64,000 nt of DNA, from contig JBDHIF010000007.1 in assembly GCA_039587535.1 (NCBI GenBank), forward strand, positions 1 to 64,000, given 5' to 3'. The stretch comes from JAWLHJ01 sp039587535. Its GTDB lineage: Bacteria; Gemmatimonadota; Gemmatimonadetes; Longimicrobiales; Gaopeijiaceae. The notes under the pieces are model-generated. The model was not told the DNA's origin, made no database searches, and worked only from the letters and a program-made list of their open reading frames with translations. Positions 18,742-27,568 of this stretch are shown one piece after another; position 1 is the stretch's first letter; each line of letters begins with the position of its first letter. Position numbers and translations under genes: made by a program.

Positions 18742-19518
18742 TCATTCTTGAGTGTGTGCTCCGGCGGCGCTGAGCTGCCGTTCGACCCGGGCGACGTCTC
18801 CCGGGGTGTCGACACCAGGGTTGGCTCGTTCCACGACGGCCACCCCGATGCGGATTCCTGCTTCGAGCGCTCGCAGTTGTTCCAGCTGCTCGATCTTCTC
18901 GAGCGGCGACGGCGTCAGCTCGACCCATCGCTCGAGCGCTTCTCTGGTATAGGCATACAGGCCGACGTGCCTCAGGAAGCACGCCCCTGAGAAATCATCG
19001 TCCGATGGAGGACCGTCACGCCTGGCCGGGATCGGGGCACGCGAGAAGTAGAGGGCCCTACCGTCGCATGCGCGCGCCACCTTCACCACCGACGGGTCAT
19101 GGAAGCTCTCCGAGTCCCGCACGGGTGCGGCACACGTTCCCACGTCCCAACCGGCTTCCTGGATCAACGCGACCACTTCGGACACGGCTTCCCCGTCGAT
19201 CAGCGGCTCGTCACCCTGAATGTTCACCACGCACCCGTAGTCGCTGAACTCCGGTCTTCTTGCGACCTCAGCCACGCGGTCCGTCCCGGATGGGTGGTCC
19301 GGCGATGTGAGGACCACCGGAGCCTCCAGGGCTCGGCAGACGGCGGCGACGCGATCCGAGTCGGTCGCGACCACGGCGGCGTCAAGCACGGACATGTTGG
19401 AGACACGCCGCCAGACCCACTCGATGAGTGGGCGCCCGAGGATCGGGTGGAGCGGCTTCTCGAGCAGTCTGGTAGAAGCGAGGCGGGCGGGGATGACCCC
19501 GAGGACTCGCCCGCTCAC
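18742..19518 (-). CDS. kdsB: CMP-KDO synthetase (3-deoxy-manno-octulosonate cytidylyltransferase)
   Basis: A 258-residue nucleotidyltransferase activating KDO with CTP for lipid A-core assembly. Signature residues are VIPARLASTRLLEKPLHPILGRP, VVATDSDRV, LTSPDHPSGTDRVAEV, VVNIQGDEPLID, SRAPIPARR, GLYAYTREALERW and EKIEQLEQLRALEAG. It starts with GTG at 19518 and is the first gene of the KDO-Lpt-rpoN run. A strong promoter candidate lies 55-84 nt upstream. Confidence 0.95.
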   Translation of the reverse strand: MSGRVLGVIPARLASTRLLEKPLHPILGRPLIEWVWRRVSNMSVLDAAVVATDSDRVAAVCRALEAPVVLTSPDHPSGTDRVAEVARRPEFSDYGCVVNIQGDEPLIDGEAVSEVVALIQEAGWDVGTCAAPVRDSESFHDPSVVKVARACDGRALYFSRAPIPARRDGPPSDDDFSGACFLRHVGLYAYTREALERWVELTPSPLEKIEQLEQLRALEAGIRIGVAVVERANPGVDTPGDVARVERQLSAAGAHTQE

Positions 19519-19572
19519 CGGATCGCTCTGAAGCCTGAAACGGGCGGCCGGTATGCAAAATTCACGCCAAGA

Positions 19573-19602
19573 AAGCTACCGAGGCGTGGGGGGGAGGGTC
19601 AA
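19573..19602 (-). promoter_or_regulatory. Promoter for the KDO/Lpt/rpoN run
   Basis: On the minus strand, TTGACC (19597-19602) is followed after 18 nt by TAGCTT (19573-19578). The spacer includes a run of seven C (19588-19594 on the plus strand read as G). Transcription would begin near 19566, about 48 nt before the kdsB GTG. The motif pair matches others in the window. Confidence 0.55.
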
Positions 19603-19609
19603 CCCAGCC

Positions 19610-19626
19610 GGTGCCGCGACGGCACC
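19610..19626 (-). terminator. Terminator-like hairpin downstream of trpG
   Basis: GGTGCCG (19610-19616) pairs with CGGCACC (19620-19626) around a 3-nt loop, about 57 nt after the trpG stop and just upstream of the kdsB promoter. A second short repeat, CCGTA/TACGG, lies at 19648-19662. There is no T-tract, so termination strength is uncertain. Confidence 0.35.
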
Positions 19627-19682
19627 CGGATCGGTTCCCGCGCGGATCCGTATCGCGTACGGGCCACGGATGCCACCCCTGG

Positions 19683-20261
19683 TCAGGGGGCCAGGAAATT
19701 CTCAAGCAGGTCGGAGCCGTGCTCGCTGAAGAGGGACTCGGGATGGAACTGCACGCCCCAGATGGGCAACCGCCTGTGACGCATGGCTTGTACCTCGCCT
19801 TCATCCTCAGGGGCCGTGCTCCATGCTACGGGACGCAGCACGTCGGGGAGGGCATCGGCATCGGTGACCAACGAGTGGTAGCGCGCCACATCGAACTCGT
19901 CAGGGAGCCCTCGAAAGAGCCCCTCCCCGTCGTGTCGAATCGCCCCGGTCTTGCCGTGCATCGTGCGTCGGGCCCGGATGGTCCGCCCTCCGAAAGCCTC
20001 GCCGATGCTCTGATGGCCCAGGCAGACACCGAGGATCGGCGTCCCTCTACCACCGAGTTCGCGGATCAGATCGACGCTGACCCCCGCCTCCGCCGGCGTG
20101 CACGGTCCGGGAGAGATGACCACACGCGCCGGGTCCATCGCCATGAGCTCAGCGACGCTACGCTCGTCGTTTCGGATGACGACGGGATCCTCGCCTAGCG
20201 CGCCCAGAAGCTGCACCAGGTTGAACGTGAACGAGTCGTAGTTGTCGATGACGAGGAGCAT
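19683..20261 (-). CDS. trpG: Anthranilate/aminodeoxychorismate synthase glutaminase subunit
   Basis: A 192-residue class I glutamine amidotransferase supplying ammonia to chorismate-using synthases. The N-terminus MLLVIDNYDSFTFNLVQLLG is diagnostic of the TrpG/PabA family. It has the oxyanion segment ISPGPCTPAEAG, nucleophile Cys80 in GVCLGHQSIGEAFGG, MHGK and the His173-Pro-Glu175 dyad in GVQFHPES. TrpG and PabA cannot be separated by sequence, and many bacteria use one protein for both. No trpE/pabB is present in the window. ATG 20261 with GAGAAGG upstream is preferred over TTG 20282. Confidence 0.88.
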   Translation of the reverse strand: MLLVIDNYDSFTFNLVQLLGALGEDPVVIRNDERSVAELMAMDPARVVISPGPCTPAEAGVSVDLIRELGGRGTPILGVCLGHQSIGEAFGGRTIRARRTMHGKTGAIRHDGEGLFRGLPDEFDVARYHSLVTDADALPDVLRPVAWSTAPEDEGEVQAMRHRRLPIWGVQFHPESLFSEHGSDLLENFLAP

Positions 20262-20271
20262 GACCCTTCTC

Positions 20272-22068
20272 TCAGTAGTCAACAGGCCGGAGGTAGAACT
20301 CGCCGATCGCGCTGGACGAGAGCACGGCCACCGTGGGCAGCTCCCTCTTCCAGTGCGTGGAGTTCAAGCGCTTCCATACCACCTCTACGGCGTCCCGGTC
20401 GAGGCCCAGGGCTGGCAACTCGTCCTTGGCGTGTCCGCTCAGTAGTGCGAGCAGGATCGGGTCCGCCGCGTGGTAGCTGATTCCGAGCTCGTCCTCGTCG
20501 TTGACGCCCTGCACGAGGTCGGCGGTGGCGGGCTTGTCGACGATGACGTCAGGGACGCCGAGGTGGCGCGCAAGATCCCACACCTGCGTCTTGAAGAGGT
20601 CCCCGATGGGGTTGATTGGGGGGGAGTCGTCGGCATGCCAGGTGAAGTAGCCGAGCAGCCGCTCGCTCTTGTTTCCCGTTCCCAGCGGAAGGGCGTGGAG
20701 CTTGGCCGACTGGTCGAAGAGGACCACGGCCCTGAGGCGAGCCATGAGGTTTCCCTTCCTCGTGGGGGAGATGTCCGGCTCGTACTCCTCGACGTATCGA
20801 TCGATGGGCTCCGAGATGTCGATCGTACTGCTGTGTGCACCCACGGCCTCCAGGGCCAGGGCCGCATGATCGAGGCTCTCCTGACTGGAGGTACGGTACG
20901 GCAGGCGGAAGCCGTGCACGTTCTCAGGCCCCAGGGCTCGGCAGGCGAGGAACAGCGAGACAGCCGAGTCGACACCGCCTGACACGCCGACGACGACGCG
21001 GTCGAAGTTTCTCCGGCGACGCACCTCCTCGCGGATGAACTCCACCAAGGTCCGCTCGACGAGCGGCAGATCCAGCTCCAGGGAGGGCTCGTGCGTGCGG
21101 GCCGCGGTCTCTTCACCCTCGGCTGAGAGCCGTCCCACGAACGGAACCGAGGCGACGGGGCCCTCTTCTCCCCGATGCCGGGACTCGGCGCTGGCGTGAG
21201 CCAGCTGCAGCGAGCGCTCCAGGCGCGGGAGCATCCGTTCGAGGTCTGAGAGGAGCGGGGCCGCGCTCCGGGATCGTTCGATAGCACCCGCCTCCATGGC
21301 GATGATGGTGACGCCTTCCTCGTAGAGTGGGCCTCGGCCGAGGACGCTGCCATCAGGGCCCACGGCTAGAGATCCACCGGGGAACAGCTTTCCCCCCTCG
21401 GAGCCCGCGAGCTGGGCGACGGCGACGAATACGCCATGCTCCGCCGCCATGCCCGGTGCCAGATGATCCCAGCGGCGGAGGTTCGCCGGTCGTCCGTCGT
21501 TCCCGGGGCGGAAGTCCCGGGATGGAGACGCGCTCGGAACGAGGATCAGCTCCGCACCGCCCACCGCGAGGATCGTCCCTGTGAGGCTGTGCCACGCGTC
21601 TTCGCAGACCAGCATGCCGAAGCGTCCAAAGCGGGTGTCGAAGGCCTGTACCGACGCCCCGGCCTCCACGAAGCGGCTCTCGTCGAAGACGCCGTAGGTG
21701 GGCAGGAACATCTTCCGGTGCACGTGCCGGATCCGCCACGTCTCTCCGTCCGGCTCCAGGTAGCAAGCGCTGTTGTAGATCCTGCGATTCCAGCGCTCGT
21801 AGAAGCCCAGGGCTACGTCGGGCGCTCCGGGGGCGGGAGGTCCCAGGGCCTTAACCAGTGATTCCACCGTCACGGCGACTTCGGCCACACCCCCTTCCAG
21901 GAAGTACCCGCTGAGACAGGTCTCCGGGAGCAGCAGGACGTCCAGCTCGGTGGCGTGTCGCGTGAGCAGCGTACGGACGTGCTCCAGGTTCACCTGGACG
22001 TCGGCCTTCCTTGGTTTCATCTGTGCGAGTCCGACGCGAAGGGGCGTCGACGCGTGTCCTGAGCGCAT
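20272..22068 (-). CDS. nadE: Glutamine-dependent NAD+ synthetase
   Basis: A 598-residue two-domain enzyme. The N-terminal nitrilase-type glutaminase has the triad Glu49 (LLLPETCLSG), Lys119 (HRKMFLPTYGVFDE) and Cys155 (GMLVCEDAW). The C-terminal synthetase has the pyrophosphate loop VVVGVSGGVDSAVSLFLA, LPLGTGNKSERLLGYFTWHAD and NPIGDLFKTQVWDLARHLG. It makes NAD+ from deamido-NAD+ with glutamine-derived ammonia. ATG 22068 is chosen because a candidate -10 box at 22108-22113 would leave GTG 22101 at or before the transcript start. trpG follows 10 nt after the stop. Confidence 0.92.
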   Translation of the reverse strand: MRSGHASTPLRVGLAQMKPRKADVQVNLEHVRTLLTRHATELDVLLLPETCLSGYFLEGGVAEVAVTVESLVKALGPPAPGAPDVALGFYERWNRRIYNSACYLEPDGETWRIRHVHRKMFLPTYGVFDESRFVEAGASVQAFDTRFGRFGMLVCEDAWHSLTGTILAVGGAELILVPSASPSRDFRPGNDGRPANLRRWDHLAPGMAAEHGVFVAVAQLAGSEGGKLFPGGSLAVGPDGSVLGRGPLYEEGVTIIAMEAGAIERSRSAAPLLSDLERMLPRLERSLQLAHASAESRHRGEEGPVASVPFVGRLSAEGEETAARTHEPSLELDLPLVERTLVEFIREEVRRRRNFDRVVVGVSGGVDSAVSLFLACRALGPENVHGFRLPYRTSSQESLDHAALALEAVGAHSSTIDISEPIDRYVEEYEPDISPTRKGNLMARLRAVVLFDQSAKLHALPLGTGNKSERLLGYFTWHADDSPPINPIGDLFKTQVWDLARHLGVPDVIVDKPATADLVQGVNDEDELGISYHAADPILLALLSGHAKDELPALGLDRDAVEVVWKRLNSTHWKRELPTVAVLSSSAIGEFYLRPVDY

Positions 22069-22107
22069 GGGCTGATGCCGGGCAGCAGGTTTATGGGGCA
22101 CGTCGGA

Positions 22108-22136
22108 AAGGTATCTGTTTGGCGCGGGTGTTGCAG
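22108..22136 (-). promoter_or_regulatory. Candidate promoter for nadE-trpG
   Basis: On the minus strand, CTGCAA (22131-22136) precedes TACCTT (22108-22113) by 17 nt. The -10 box is identical to that of the nuo promoter; the -35 is weaker. The start would be near 22101, giving a leader of about 33 nt before ATG 22068. The region is shared with the divergent ctpA gene. Confidence 0.4.
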
Positions 22137-22230
22137 TCCATATCGATCACCTCGCACCGTGAGGAACGACCCGTCTCCCCAGGGGTCTTAAGAACAGCCG
22201 TCTCGCACCGTACGACGCAAAGGGCGCCCC

Positions 22231-23844
22231 ATGAAGAATCGAATCGCCGTAGCCGCCACGCTTCTCCTCGCGGTAGGAGCCGCTGACCTCCACGCTCAGC
22301 AAGGAGAGTCGGACGACCGGACCGTCGTAGGGGACGCGGAGAGGACCGCCGACGTGTTGACGTCAGCCGTCGACGCCATTTCCAGCATGCACATGGAAGA
22401 GTTCGATGACTCGCTCCTGTGGGAAGCGGCGATCGACGGCCTCATCTCGGCACTGGACGATCCCTACGCGGAGCTCTTCACGCCTCAGGAGGCGAACGAG
22501 TGGGAGGAGGAGACCACGGGAAACTATTCCGGCATCGGCCTCCAGATCACGCTCCTGAACGACGAGGTGACCGTCACGGGCGTCTTCCGCGGTTTCCCGG
22601 CGAACCAGATGGGGATCGTCGTCGGTGACGTCATCGTTGGGGTGAACGGGAACGACGCGTCCGGTTGGACCACCGGCATGACGGCAGATTCCATCCGCGG
22701 CCCAGCGGGCACGTCCGTAAACGTCGACATCAAGCGACGGGGTTACGACGAACCCTTCTCGTTCGACATCACGCGTGAGGAAGTGCACGTCCCCGCCGTC
22801 AGCTACGGGGTGCTCGATGGTGGTATCGGCTACGTCATGATGGACCGCGTGGCGAGGAACGCAGCCAGGGAGATGAACGAGGCGCTTCAGGAGTTGCAGG
22901 GGCACCGCGGGCTCATCATCGACCTTCGTAGGAACCCGGGCGGGTTCCTCGACGAGTCTCTGATGCTGGCGGACCTCTTCCTCGAGCCCGGGTCCACCCT
23001 GGCCAGCACGGTTCAGCGGGCCCCCGGCGGTCAGGCATCGAGAACCGATACCGATTCGTTCACGGACCGGTGGCCACAACTCGTTCCTGACCTTCCGATT
23101 GTCGTGCTGGTCGACGAGTTCACCGCGTCGGGTGCCGAGATCTTGGCGGGCGCACTCCAGGACTATGACCGCGCGTTGGTCCTGGGGCAGCGGACATTCG
23201 GGAAAGGGGTGGTACAAACTGTGATGCCCCTCCCGCACGGACGACGGCTCCGCTTCACTACGGGCTCGTGGCTTACGCCGCTTGGACGGTCGCTGCAGAG
23301 GGCGCGTGACAATGAAATGCGACCGCTCGACGAGGATGTGGACACGCTCCGGCGCGTCATGACTCCGGCGGGTCGCACTCTGGTCGACGGTGGCGGGATC
23401 TTCCCGGATGTGGCGTTGCAGGATGACACGCTCTCCACTGCCGAGCAGCAGTTCCTGAGGGCCACCATCGACGCCGAGTTCCCGCTCGCACAGCGAGTGG
23501 TGGAGTACGGATTCGACATCGCTGCCGAGCGCCGGGCGACCGGAGGGGATCCGGAGCTAACGCCGCAGGAGTTCCAGGAATTCACGGGGCAACTCGTGGC
23601 TGGTGGGTTGGATGCCTCGTTGCTGGAAGACCAGGAGATCCTGGAGTACCTGGATTGGCGGGTGCGCATCGCCGCGGCCCAGCGCATGGACGACCTCGGC
23701 GCCGAGACTACGGTTCGGCGCGAGCGGGACCCCGTGCTCGATGAAGCCATCCGGCTGCTGAACACCACGACTTCCCAGGCAGAACTCTTCCGAGAGGCCG
23801 AGCGCGCGACGACAGCCGAGACGGCGACCGGCGTGCAGCCGTGA
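22231..23844 (+). CDS. ctpA: S41-family C-terminal processing peptidase (CtpA-like)
   Basis: A 537-residue exported serine protease with a signal peptide (cleavage near HAQQ, residue 22-24). A PDZ domain spans about residues 85-180 (GNYSGIGLQITLLNDEVTVTG, FPANQMGIVVGDVIVGVNG). The S41 core has IIDLRRNPGGFLDESLMLADLF, catalytic Ser300 in VDEFTASGAEILAGAL and Lys325 in GQRTFGKGVVQTVMPL. About 170 further C-terminal helical residues extend beyond the core. Such enzymes trim C-termini or degrade envelope proteins and hydrolases. It is monocistronic, divergent from nadE and convergent with xerD. Confidence 0.92.
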   Translation: MKNRIAVAATLLLAVGAADLHAQQGESDDRTVVGDAERTADVLTSAVDAISSMHMEEFDDSLLWEAAIDGLISALDDPYAELFTPQEANEWEEETTGNYSGIGLQITLLNDEVTVTGVFRGFPANQMGIVVGDVIVGVNGNDASGWTTGMTADSIRGPAGTSVNVDIKRRGYDEPFSFDITREEVHVPAVSYGVLDGGIGYVMMDRVARNAAREMNEALQELQGHRGLIIDLRRNPGGFLDESLMLADLFLEPGSTLASTVQRAPGGQASRTDTDSFTDRWPQLVPDLPIVVLVDEFTASGAEILAGALQDYDRALVLGQRTFGKGVVQTVMPLPHGRRLRFTTGSWLTPLGRSLQRARDNEMRPLDEDVDTLRRVMTPAGRTLVDGGGIFPDVALQDDTLSTAEQQFLRATIDAEFPLAQRVVEYGFDIAAERRATGGDPELTPQEFQEFTGQLVAGGLDASLLEDQEILEYLDWRVRIAAAQRMDDLGAETTVRRERDPVLDEAIRLLNTTTSQAELFREAERATTAETATGVQP

Positions 23845-23942
23845 CCTGATCTGAAAGACGGCGCTGCCTTGCGGTGTGACACCCGCTGGCCGGTCCTGTT
23901 GGAGCCGTGGCTCGCTCGAGCGGCGGGTCGGGGGTATGCACT

Positions 23943-24845
23943 TCAGCGGCGGGGGTGAAAGCGGCGGTGGACGTCGCGGAGATACGTCCGGTCCAGGTGG
24001 GTGTAGATCTCCGTCGTACTGATGTCCACGTGTCCGAGCAACTCCTGAACGGCAGCCAGGTCGGCGCCTCCTTCGACGAGGTGGGTGGCGAAAGTGTGCC
24101 GAAGGGTGTGGGGCGAGATGTCCCGATCCAACCCGGCTCCAGCGGCGGCCTTCCGGACCACCCGCCAGACGGTCTCACGGCCTATCGGCCTCCCGCGCGC
24201 GGTGAGGAACACGACACCCTCGCCGCGTCCGCGATCCAGGCGCGGACGTATGTCGGCCAGGTAGCGTCCGAGCGCCCGGAGCGCTGGCGCGCCCAGCGGA
24301 ACGAACCGCTCTTTGGCGCCCTTTCCGAACACCGTGGCGAACCCTTCGTCGAGATCCAGGAGTGTCAGCGTCAGACCGGTGAGCTCGGAAACGCGCATGC
24401 CCGAAGCGTAAAGGACCTCCAAGATGGCGCGATCTCGCCAGTAGAGATCGTGGCCCGGATCGGGTGCTTCCAGGAGGCGCCGGGTTTCCCCCACAGTCAG
24501 GTGGTCAGGGAGCTTGCGCGCAGCCTTCGGCGCTTGTAGGAGCTCGGTGGGGTCCTGGTCGAGGACACCCTCCGAGAGCAGGAACCCGAAATACGTACGT
24601 GCCGCCGACCGCGCTCGCCGAATGGATGTGGCAGCCAACCCCTGGTCCCGCAGCGAGTAGATCCAGCCTCGGAGCTGATCCGGGCGCACGAGATCGGGCC
24701 CGGGGACCCGTTCCTCCCGGAGGTACGTGAGGAGCTTCCTCAAATCTCGCAGGTACGCTTCGACGGTCCGCTCGGAGAGGCCCCGCTCGAAGACCATATG
24801 CTCGCGGAATAGATCGATTCGGAACGCTCGCTCGGCGTCACTCAT
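23943..24845 (-). CDS. xerD: Tyrosine recombinase XerD
   Basis: A 300-residue tyrosine recombinase resolving chromosome dimers at dif during division. The N-terminal core-binding domain covers residues 1-105. The catalytic residues are all present: Arg151 (ASGMRVSEL), Lys175 (GKGAKERFVPLG), His246 and Arg249 (SPHTLRHTFATHL), His272 (LLGHVDIST) and Tyr281 (TEIYTHL). Size and HRHTFA-type box fit XerC/XerD, with XerD slightly favoured. ATG 24845 overlaps the dedA stop by 8 nt. No att or dif-like site was noticed next to it, so it looks like a housekeeping enzyme, not an integrase. Confidence 0.9.
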   Translation of the reverse strand: MSDAERAFRIDLFREHMVFERGLSERTVEAYLRDLRKLLTYLREERVPGPDLVRPDQLRGWIYSLRDQGLAATSIRRARSAARTYFGFLLSEGVLDQDPTELLQAPKAARKLPDHLTVGETRRLLEAPDPGHDLYWRDRAILEVLYASGMRVSELTGLTLTLLDLDEGFATVFGKGAKERFVPLGAPALRALGRYLADIRPRLDRGRGEGVVFLTARGRPIGRETVWRVVRKAAAGAGLDRDISPHTLRHTFATHLVEGGADLAAVQELLGHVDISTTEIYTHLDRTYLRDVHRRFHPRR

Positions 24846-25449
24846 CGGGTGGGTGTCTGGTACGCCACCACCAGAGCCCGACGACGACAACGAGGACCAG
24901 GGCGACGAGCGCCAGCGTCTCGTTGAGGCGCCCCAACACCGACGAGAGAACCTGAAGGTTTCGCCCGGCGAACACACCGAGCCAAACGAGCCCGCCGTAC
25001 CAGATGGCGGACGCCACGGCCAACGGGACCGCGACGGGTACGAACCCGTTGAGGGTGACTCCAGCGAAGATCGGCACGATCGCGCGCAGGCCCGGAAGGA
25101 ACCGCGTGAAGAAGATGGCGAAGAGACCCCACCGCTCGTAGAACCCGCTCATGCGTGTCATCTGATGCGGCGCCAGGAGCCTCCGACCGAAGCCGTGCTC
25201 GAAGAACGACGGACCGTGGGTGTACCCGATCCGGTACATGATGAGCGCGGACGTGACGTTGCAGATCCATGTCACCAGGAAGATCATCCAGGCGTCCAGG
25301 GTGCCGATCGCCGACAGGAGGCCGCCGAGCGCCACGAACGTGTCGGCGGGGATCGCCGGTACGACGTTCTCGACGGCCGCGCCTAACCCGAGGAGCAGGT
25401 AAGCGACCGCATCCGGGATACTCAGCATCCAGTCGAGCAGGTCGCTCAT
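24838..25449 (-). CDS. DedA-family membrane protein
   Basis: A 203-residue polytopic membrane protein of the DedA/SNARE-associated family, implicated in undecaprenyl phosphate or phospholipid flipping and membrane homeostasis. Hallmarks are GAAVENVVPAIPADTFVALG in the first re-entrant region, the glycine-rich MYRIGYTHG and the FFTRFLPGLRAIVPIFAG motif with the conserved Arg residues, then two C-terminal helices and a basic-acidic tail. It sits between ispF and xerD in the co-directional lipid and isoprenoid run; undecaprenyl phosphate recycling would fit ispF as a neighbour, but that is inference. Confidence 0.88.
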   Translation of the reverse strand: MSDLLDWMLSIPDAVAYLLLGLGAAVENVVPAIPADTFVALGGLLSAIGTLDAWMIFLVTWICNVTSALIMYRIGYTHGPSFFEHGFGRRLLAPHQMTRMSGFYERWGLFAIFFTRFLPGLRAIVPIFAGVTLNGFVPVAVPLAVASAIWYGGLVWLGVFAGRNLQVLSSVLGRLNETLALVALVLVVVVGLWWWRTRHPPDE

Positions 25450-25479
25450 ATGCCCTGCCAGGGGTTTCGGCTCCCCCGG

Positions 25480-25968
25480 TCAGCTCCGGTTGGGTGCTGA
25501 CCGGTCAACGAGGGCGACGGCGTGCACGGCGATTCCTTCGCCACGGCCGATCCAGCCCATCTTCTCATTCGTCTTCCCCTTCACCGAGACGACCTCGGGT
25601 GCCACGCGCATGGCTTTCGCGAGCTGTTCTCGCATGGCGGTCACATGGGGCCCCACGCGCGGGCTCTCACACACCACTGTCGCGTCCACGTTCACGACGT
25701 CGAATCCCCCGGCGTGCACGACTTCGATCGCGCGGCGGAGGAGGTTGATGGAGTCTGCGTCCTTCCAGCGGTCGTCACCGGGCGGAAACAGCGCCCCTAC
25801 GTCTCCCAGGCCGGCGGCGCCCAACACGGCGTCGATCACGGCATGGGCCACTGCGTCTCCGTCGGAGTGGCCTGTCAAGCCAGGGTGGTCCGGGATCCGC
25901 ACGCCGCCCAGTATCAGGGGCCGCTCTGGATCGAACCGATGCGAGTCGTACCCAGTGCCGACCCTCAC
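25480..25968 (-). CDS. ispF: 2-C-methyl-D-erythritol 2,4-cyclodiphosphate synthase
   Basis: A 162-residue MEP-pathway enzyme forming the cyclodiphosphate for isoprenoids. It starts MRVGTGYDSHRF with zinc ligands Asp8 and His10. It then has LILGGVRIPDHPGLTGHSDGDAVAHAVIDAVLGAA with the third ligand His, DIG-like ALFPPGDDRWKDADS, and the C-terminal KTNEKMGWIGRGEGIAVHAV. Length is normal. GTG 25968, preceded by AGGAG, is preferred; the longer frame to 26103 runs into fabF. ispD, often adjacent or fused, is not in the window. Confidence 0.94.
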   Translation of the reverse strand: MRVGTGYDSHRFDPERPLILGGVRIPDHPGLTGHSDGDAVAHAVIDAVLGAAGLGDVGALFPPGDDRWKDADSINLLRRAIEVVHAGGFDVVNVDATVVCESPRVGPHVTAMREQLAKAMRVAPEVVSVKGKTNEKMGWIGRGEGIAVHAVALVDRSAPNRS

Positions 25969-25987
25969 GCCACCAAGGCTCCTGGCG

Positions 25988-27253
25988 TCAATCCCACTTA
26001 CGGAGGGCGAGGCAGACGTTGTGGCCACCGAAGCCGAACGAGTTCGACAGGACCAAGTCGACGGGGCGCTGCAACGCACCGCCATGGGCGTATTCGAGGT
26101 CACAAGCCGGATCGGGGCCCTGGAAGTTGATCGTGGGCGGAATCACACCGGTTCGGGTCACCAGGATGGAGACGATGGCCTCGAGGGCGCCGGCGGCCCC
26201 CAGCAGATGGCCCGTGGCGGACTTCGTGGACCCCACCACGATCTCGTGCGCGCGTGCACCGAGGACCTGCTTGATGGCATGCGTCTCGATGGCATCGGCC
26301 ATCGTGGAGGTTCCGTGGGCGTTCACGTAGTCCACGTCGTCCCCTGACGCGTCGGCGTTCCGGAGTGCCATGCGCATCGCGGCCTGAGCCCCCTCGCCTT
26401 CCGGTGGCGGCGCGGTGATGTGGTATGCGTCACCAGACAACCCGTACCCCGCCACTTCGGCCAGAATCTCAGCTCCCCGGGCTTCGGCGTGCTCCAACGA
26501 TTCCAGAACCAGCGCACCCGCGCCTTCGCCCATGACGAACCCGTCGCGGTCGGCCGAGAACGGGCGACTCGCGCCCGATGGGTCGTCGTTGCGCGTGGAG
26601 AGAGCCTTCATCGACGAGAAGCCCGCGAAGGTCATCGGAGTGATCGTAGCCTCGGCTCCTCCCGCGACCATGACGTCCGCGTCGCCGTAGGAGATGTGTC
26701 GAGCGGCGTCGCCGATAGCGTGCGCCGACGAGGCACACGCTGATACTGTCGCGTAGTTCGGACCTCGCAGGCCCCACCTCATCGAGATGAGACCCGCGGA
26801 GATATCCGGGATGAACATCGGAATGAAGAACGGGCTGACCCGCTTCGGCCCGTGGGCGAGAAGCTTCTTGTGTTGCTCCTCGAAGGTGGAAATGCCCCCG
26901 ATCCCACTTCCGAACACGACGCCGACGCGCTCCCCGTCGACGGAGTCCGGGAGCGTCTCCATGCCCGCCGACGAAAGGGCCTGAAGGGATGCGGCGATGG
27001 CGAACTGGGAGACACGATCGTGCCGTCGCACCTCCCTCTTGTCGAGGAAGTCGAGGGGGTCGAAGTCCTTCACCTCGCATGCGATGCGGCACGCGAAATC
27101 CTCTGTCGCCTCCCAGTGCGTAACCGGCCCGCCGCCGCTCACGCCCGCGACGAGGTTGTCCCACATCGTTTGAACGTCGTTGCCTACAGGTGAGACGACG
27201 CCCATGCCCGTGACGACGACCCTCCGCGGTTCGCGACTCTTCGTGGTGCCCAT
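25988..27253 (-). CDS. fabF: Beta-ketoacyl-ACP synthase II
   Basis: A 421-residue condensing enzyme elongating acyl-ACP with malonyl-ACP. It starts RRVVVTGMGVVSPVG, with catalytic Cys173 in ATVSACASSAHAIGDA, His313 in YVNAHGTST, Lys344 and His349 in KSATGHLLGAAG, and the C-terminal SNSFGFGGHN. FabF versus FabB is decided by the N-terminal motif and acpP linkage. It follows acpP with a 34-nt gap in the standard fab order. Confidence 0.95.
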   Translation of the reverse strand: MGTTKSREPRRVVVTGMGVVSPVGNDVQTMWDNLVAGVSGGGPVTHWEATEDFACRIACEVKDFDPLDFLDKREVRRHDRVSQFAIAASLQALSSAGMETLPDSVDGERVGVVFGSGIGGISTFEEQHKKLLAHGPKRVSPFFIPMFIPDISAGLISMRWGLRGPNYATVSACASSAHAIGDAARHISYGDADVMVAGGAEATITPMTFAGFSSMKALSTRNDDPSGASRPFSADRDGFVMGEGAGALVLESLEHAEARGAEILAEVAGYGLSGDAYHITAPPPEGEGAQAAMRMALRNADASGDDVDYVNAHGTSTMADAIETHAIKQVLGARAHEIVVGSTKSATGHLLGAAGALEAIVSILVTRTGVIPPTINFQGPDPACDLEYAHGGALQRPVDLVLSNSFGFGGHNVCLALRKWD

Positions 27254-27287
27254 CTGCTCGGTATGCCTCGGGTGCCCCAGGGCGTGA

Positions 27288-27530
27288 TCAGCCTTCGGAG
27301 TGCTTCTTCAGGTACTCGATCGCGTCGCCGACGGTCTTCATCTGCTCAGCGTCCTCGTCGGGAATGTCCACCCCGAACTCCTCTTCGAACGCCATGACGA
27401 GCTCAACCGTGTCCAGCGAGTCCGCTCCGAGATCCTCTACGAACGAAGCGTCGTTGGTCACCTTCTCGGGCTCGACGCCCAGCTCGTTGATGATGATCTC
27501 TCGAACCCGCGCCTCGGTGGGCTCACTCAT
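27288..27530 (-). CDS. acpP: Acyl carrier protein
   Basis: An 80-residue acidic four-helix carrier. The phosphopantetheine site is Ser38 in EDLGADSLDTVELVMAFEEE, with the typical GVDIPDEDAEQMKTVGDA following. It carries growing acyl chains between FabD, FabH, FabG and FabF, all encoded around it. GGAGGAG lies just upstream of the ATG, giving a strong ribosome site consistent with high expression. Confidence 0.97.
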   Translation of the reverse strand: MSEPTEARVREIIINELGVEPEKVTNDASFVEDLGADSLDTVELVMAFEEEFGVDIPDEDAEQMKTVGDAIEYLKKHSEG

Positions 27531-27568
27531 GTCTCCTCCTTGGTCGATATGAAGCTGTAGGGGTGTTC

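Noticed and set aside
23845..23942. CGCTCGAGCG palindrome (23913-23922) between ctpA and xerD as a dif or terminator site
   Set aside because: Too short and GC-rich, with no dif-like arms and no T-tract.
23943..24845. Tyrosine recombinase as sign of an integrated element
   Set aside because: Sequence and size fit housekeeping XerD, it is embedded in a metabolic run, and no tRNA, att repeats or phage genes are near.
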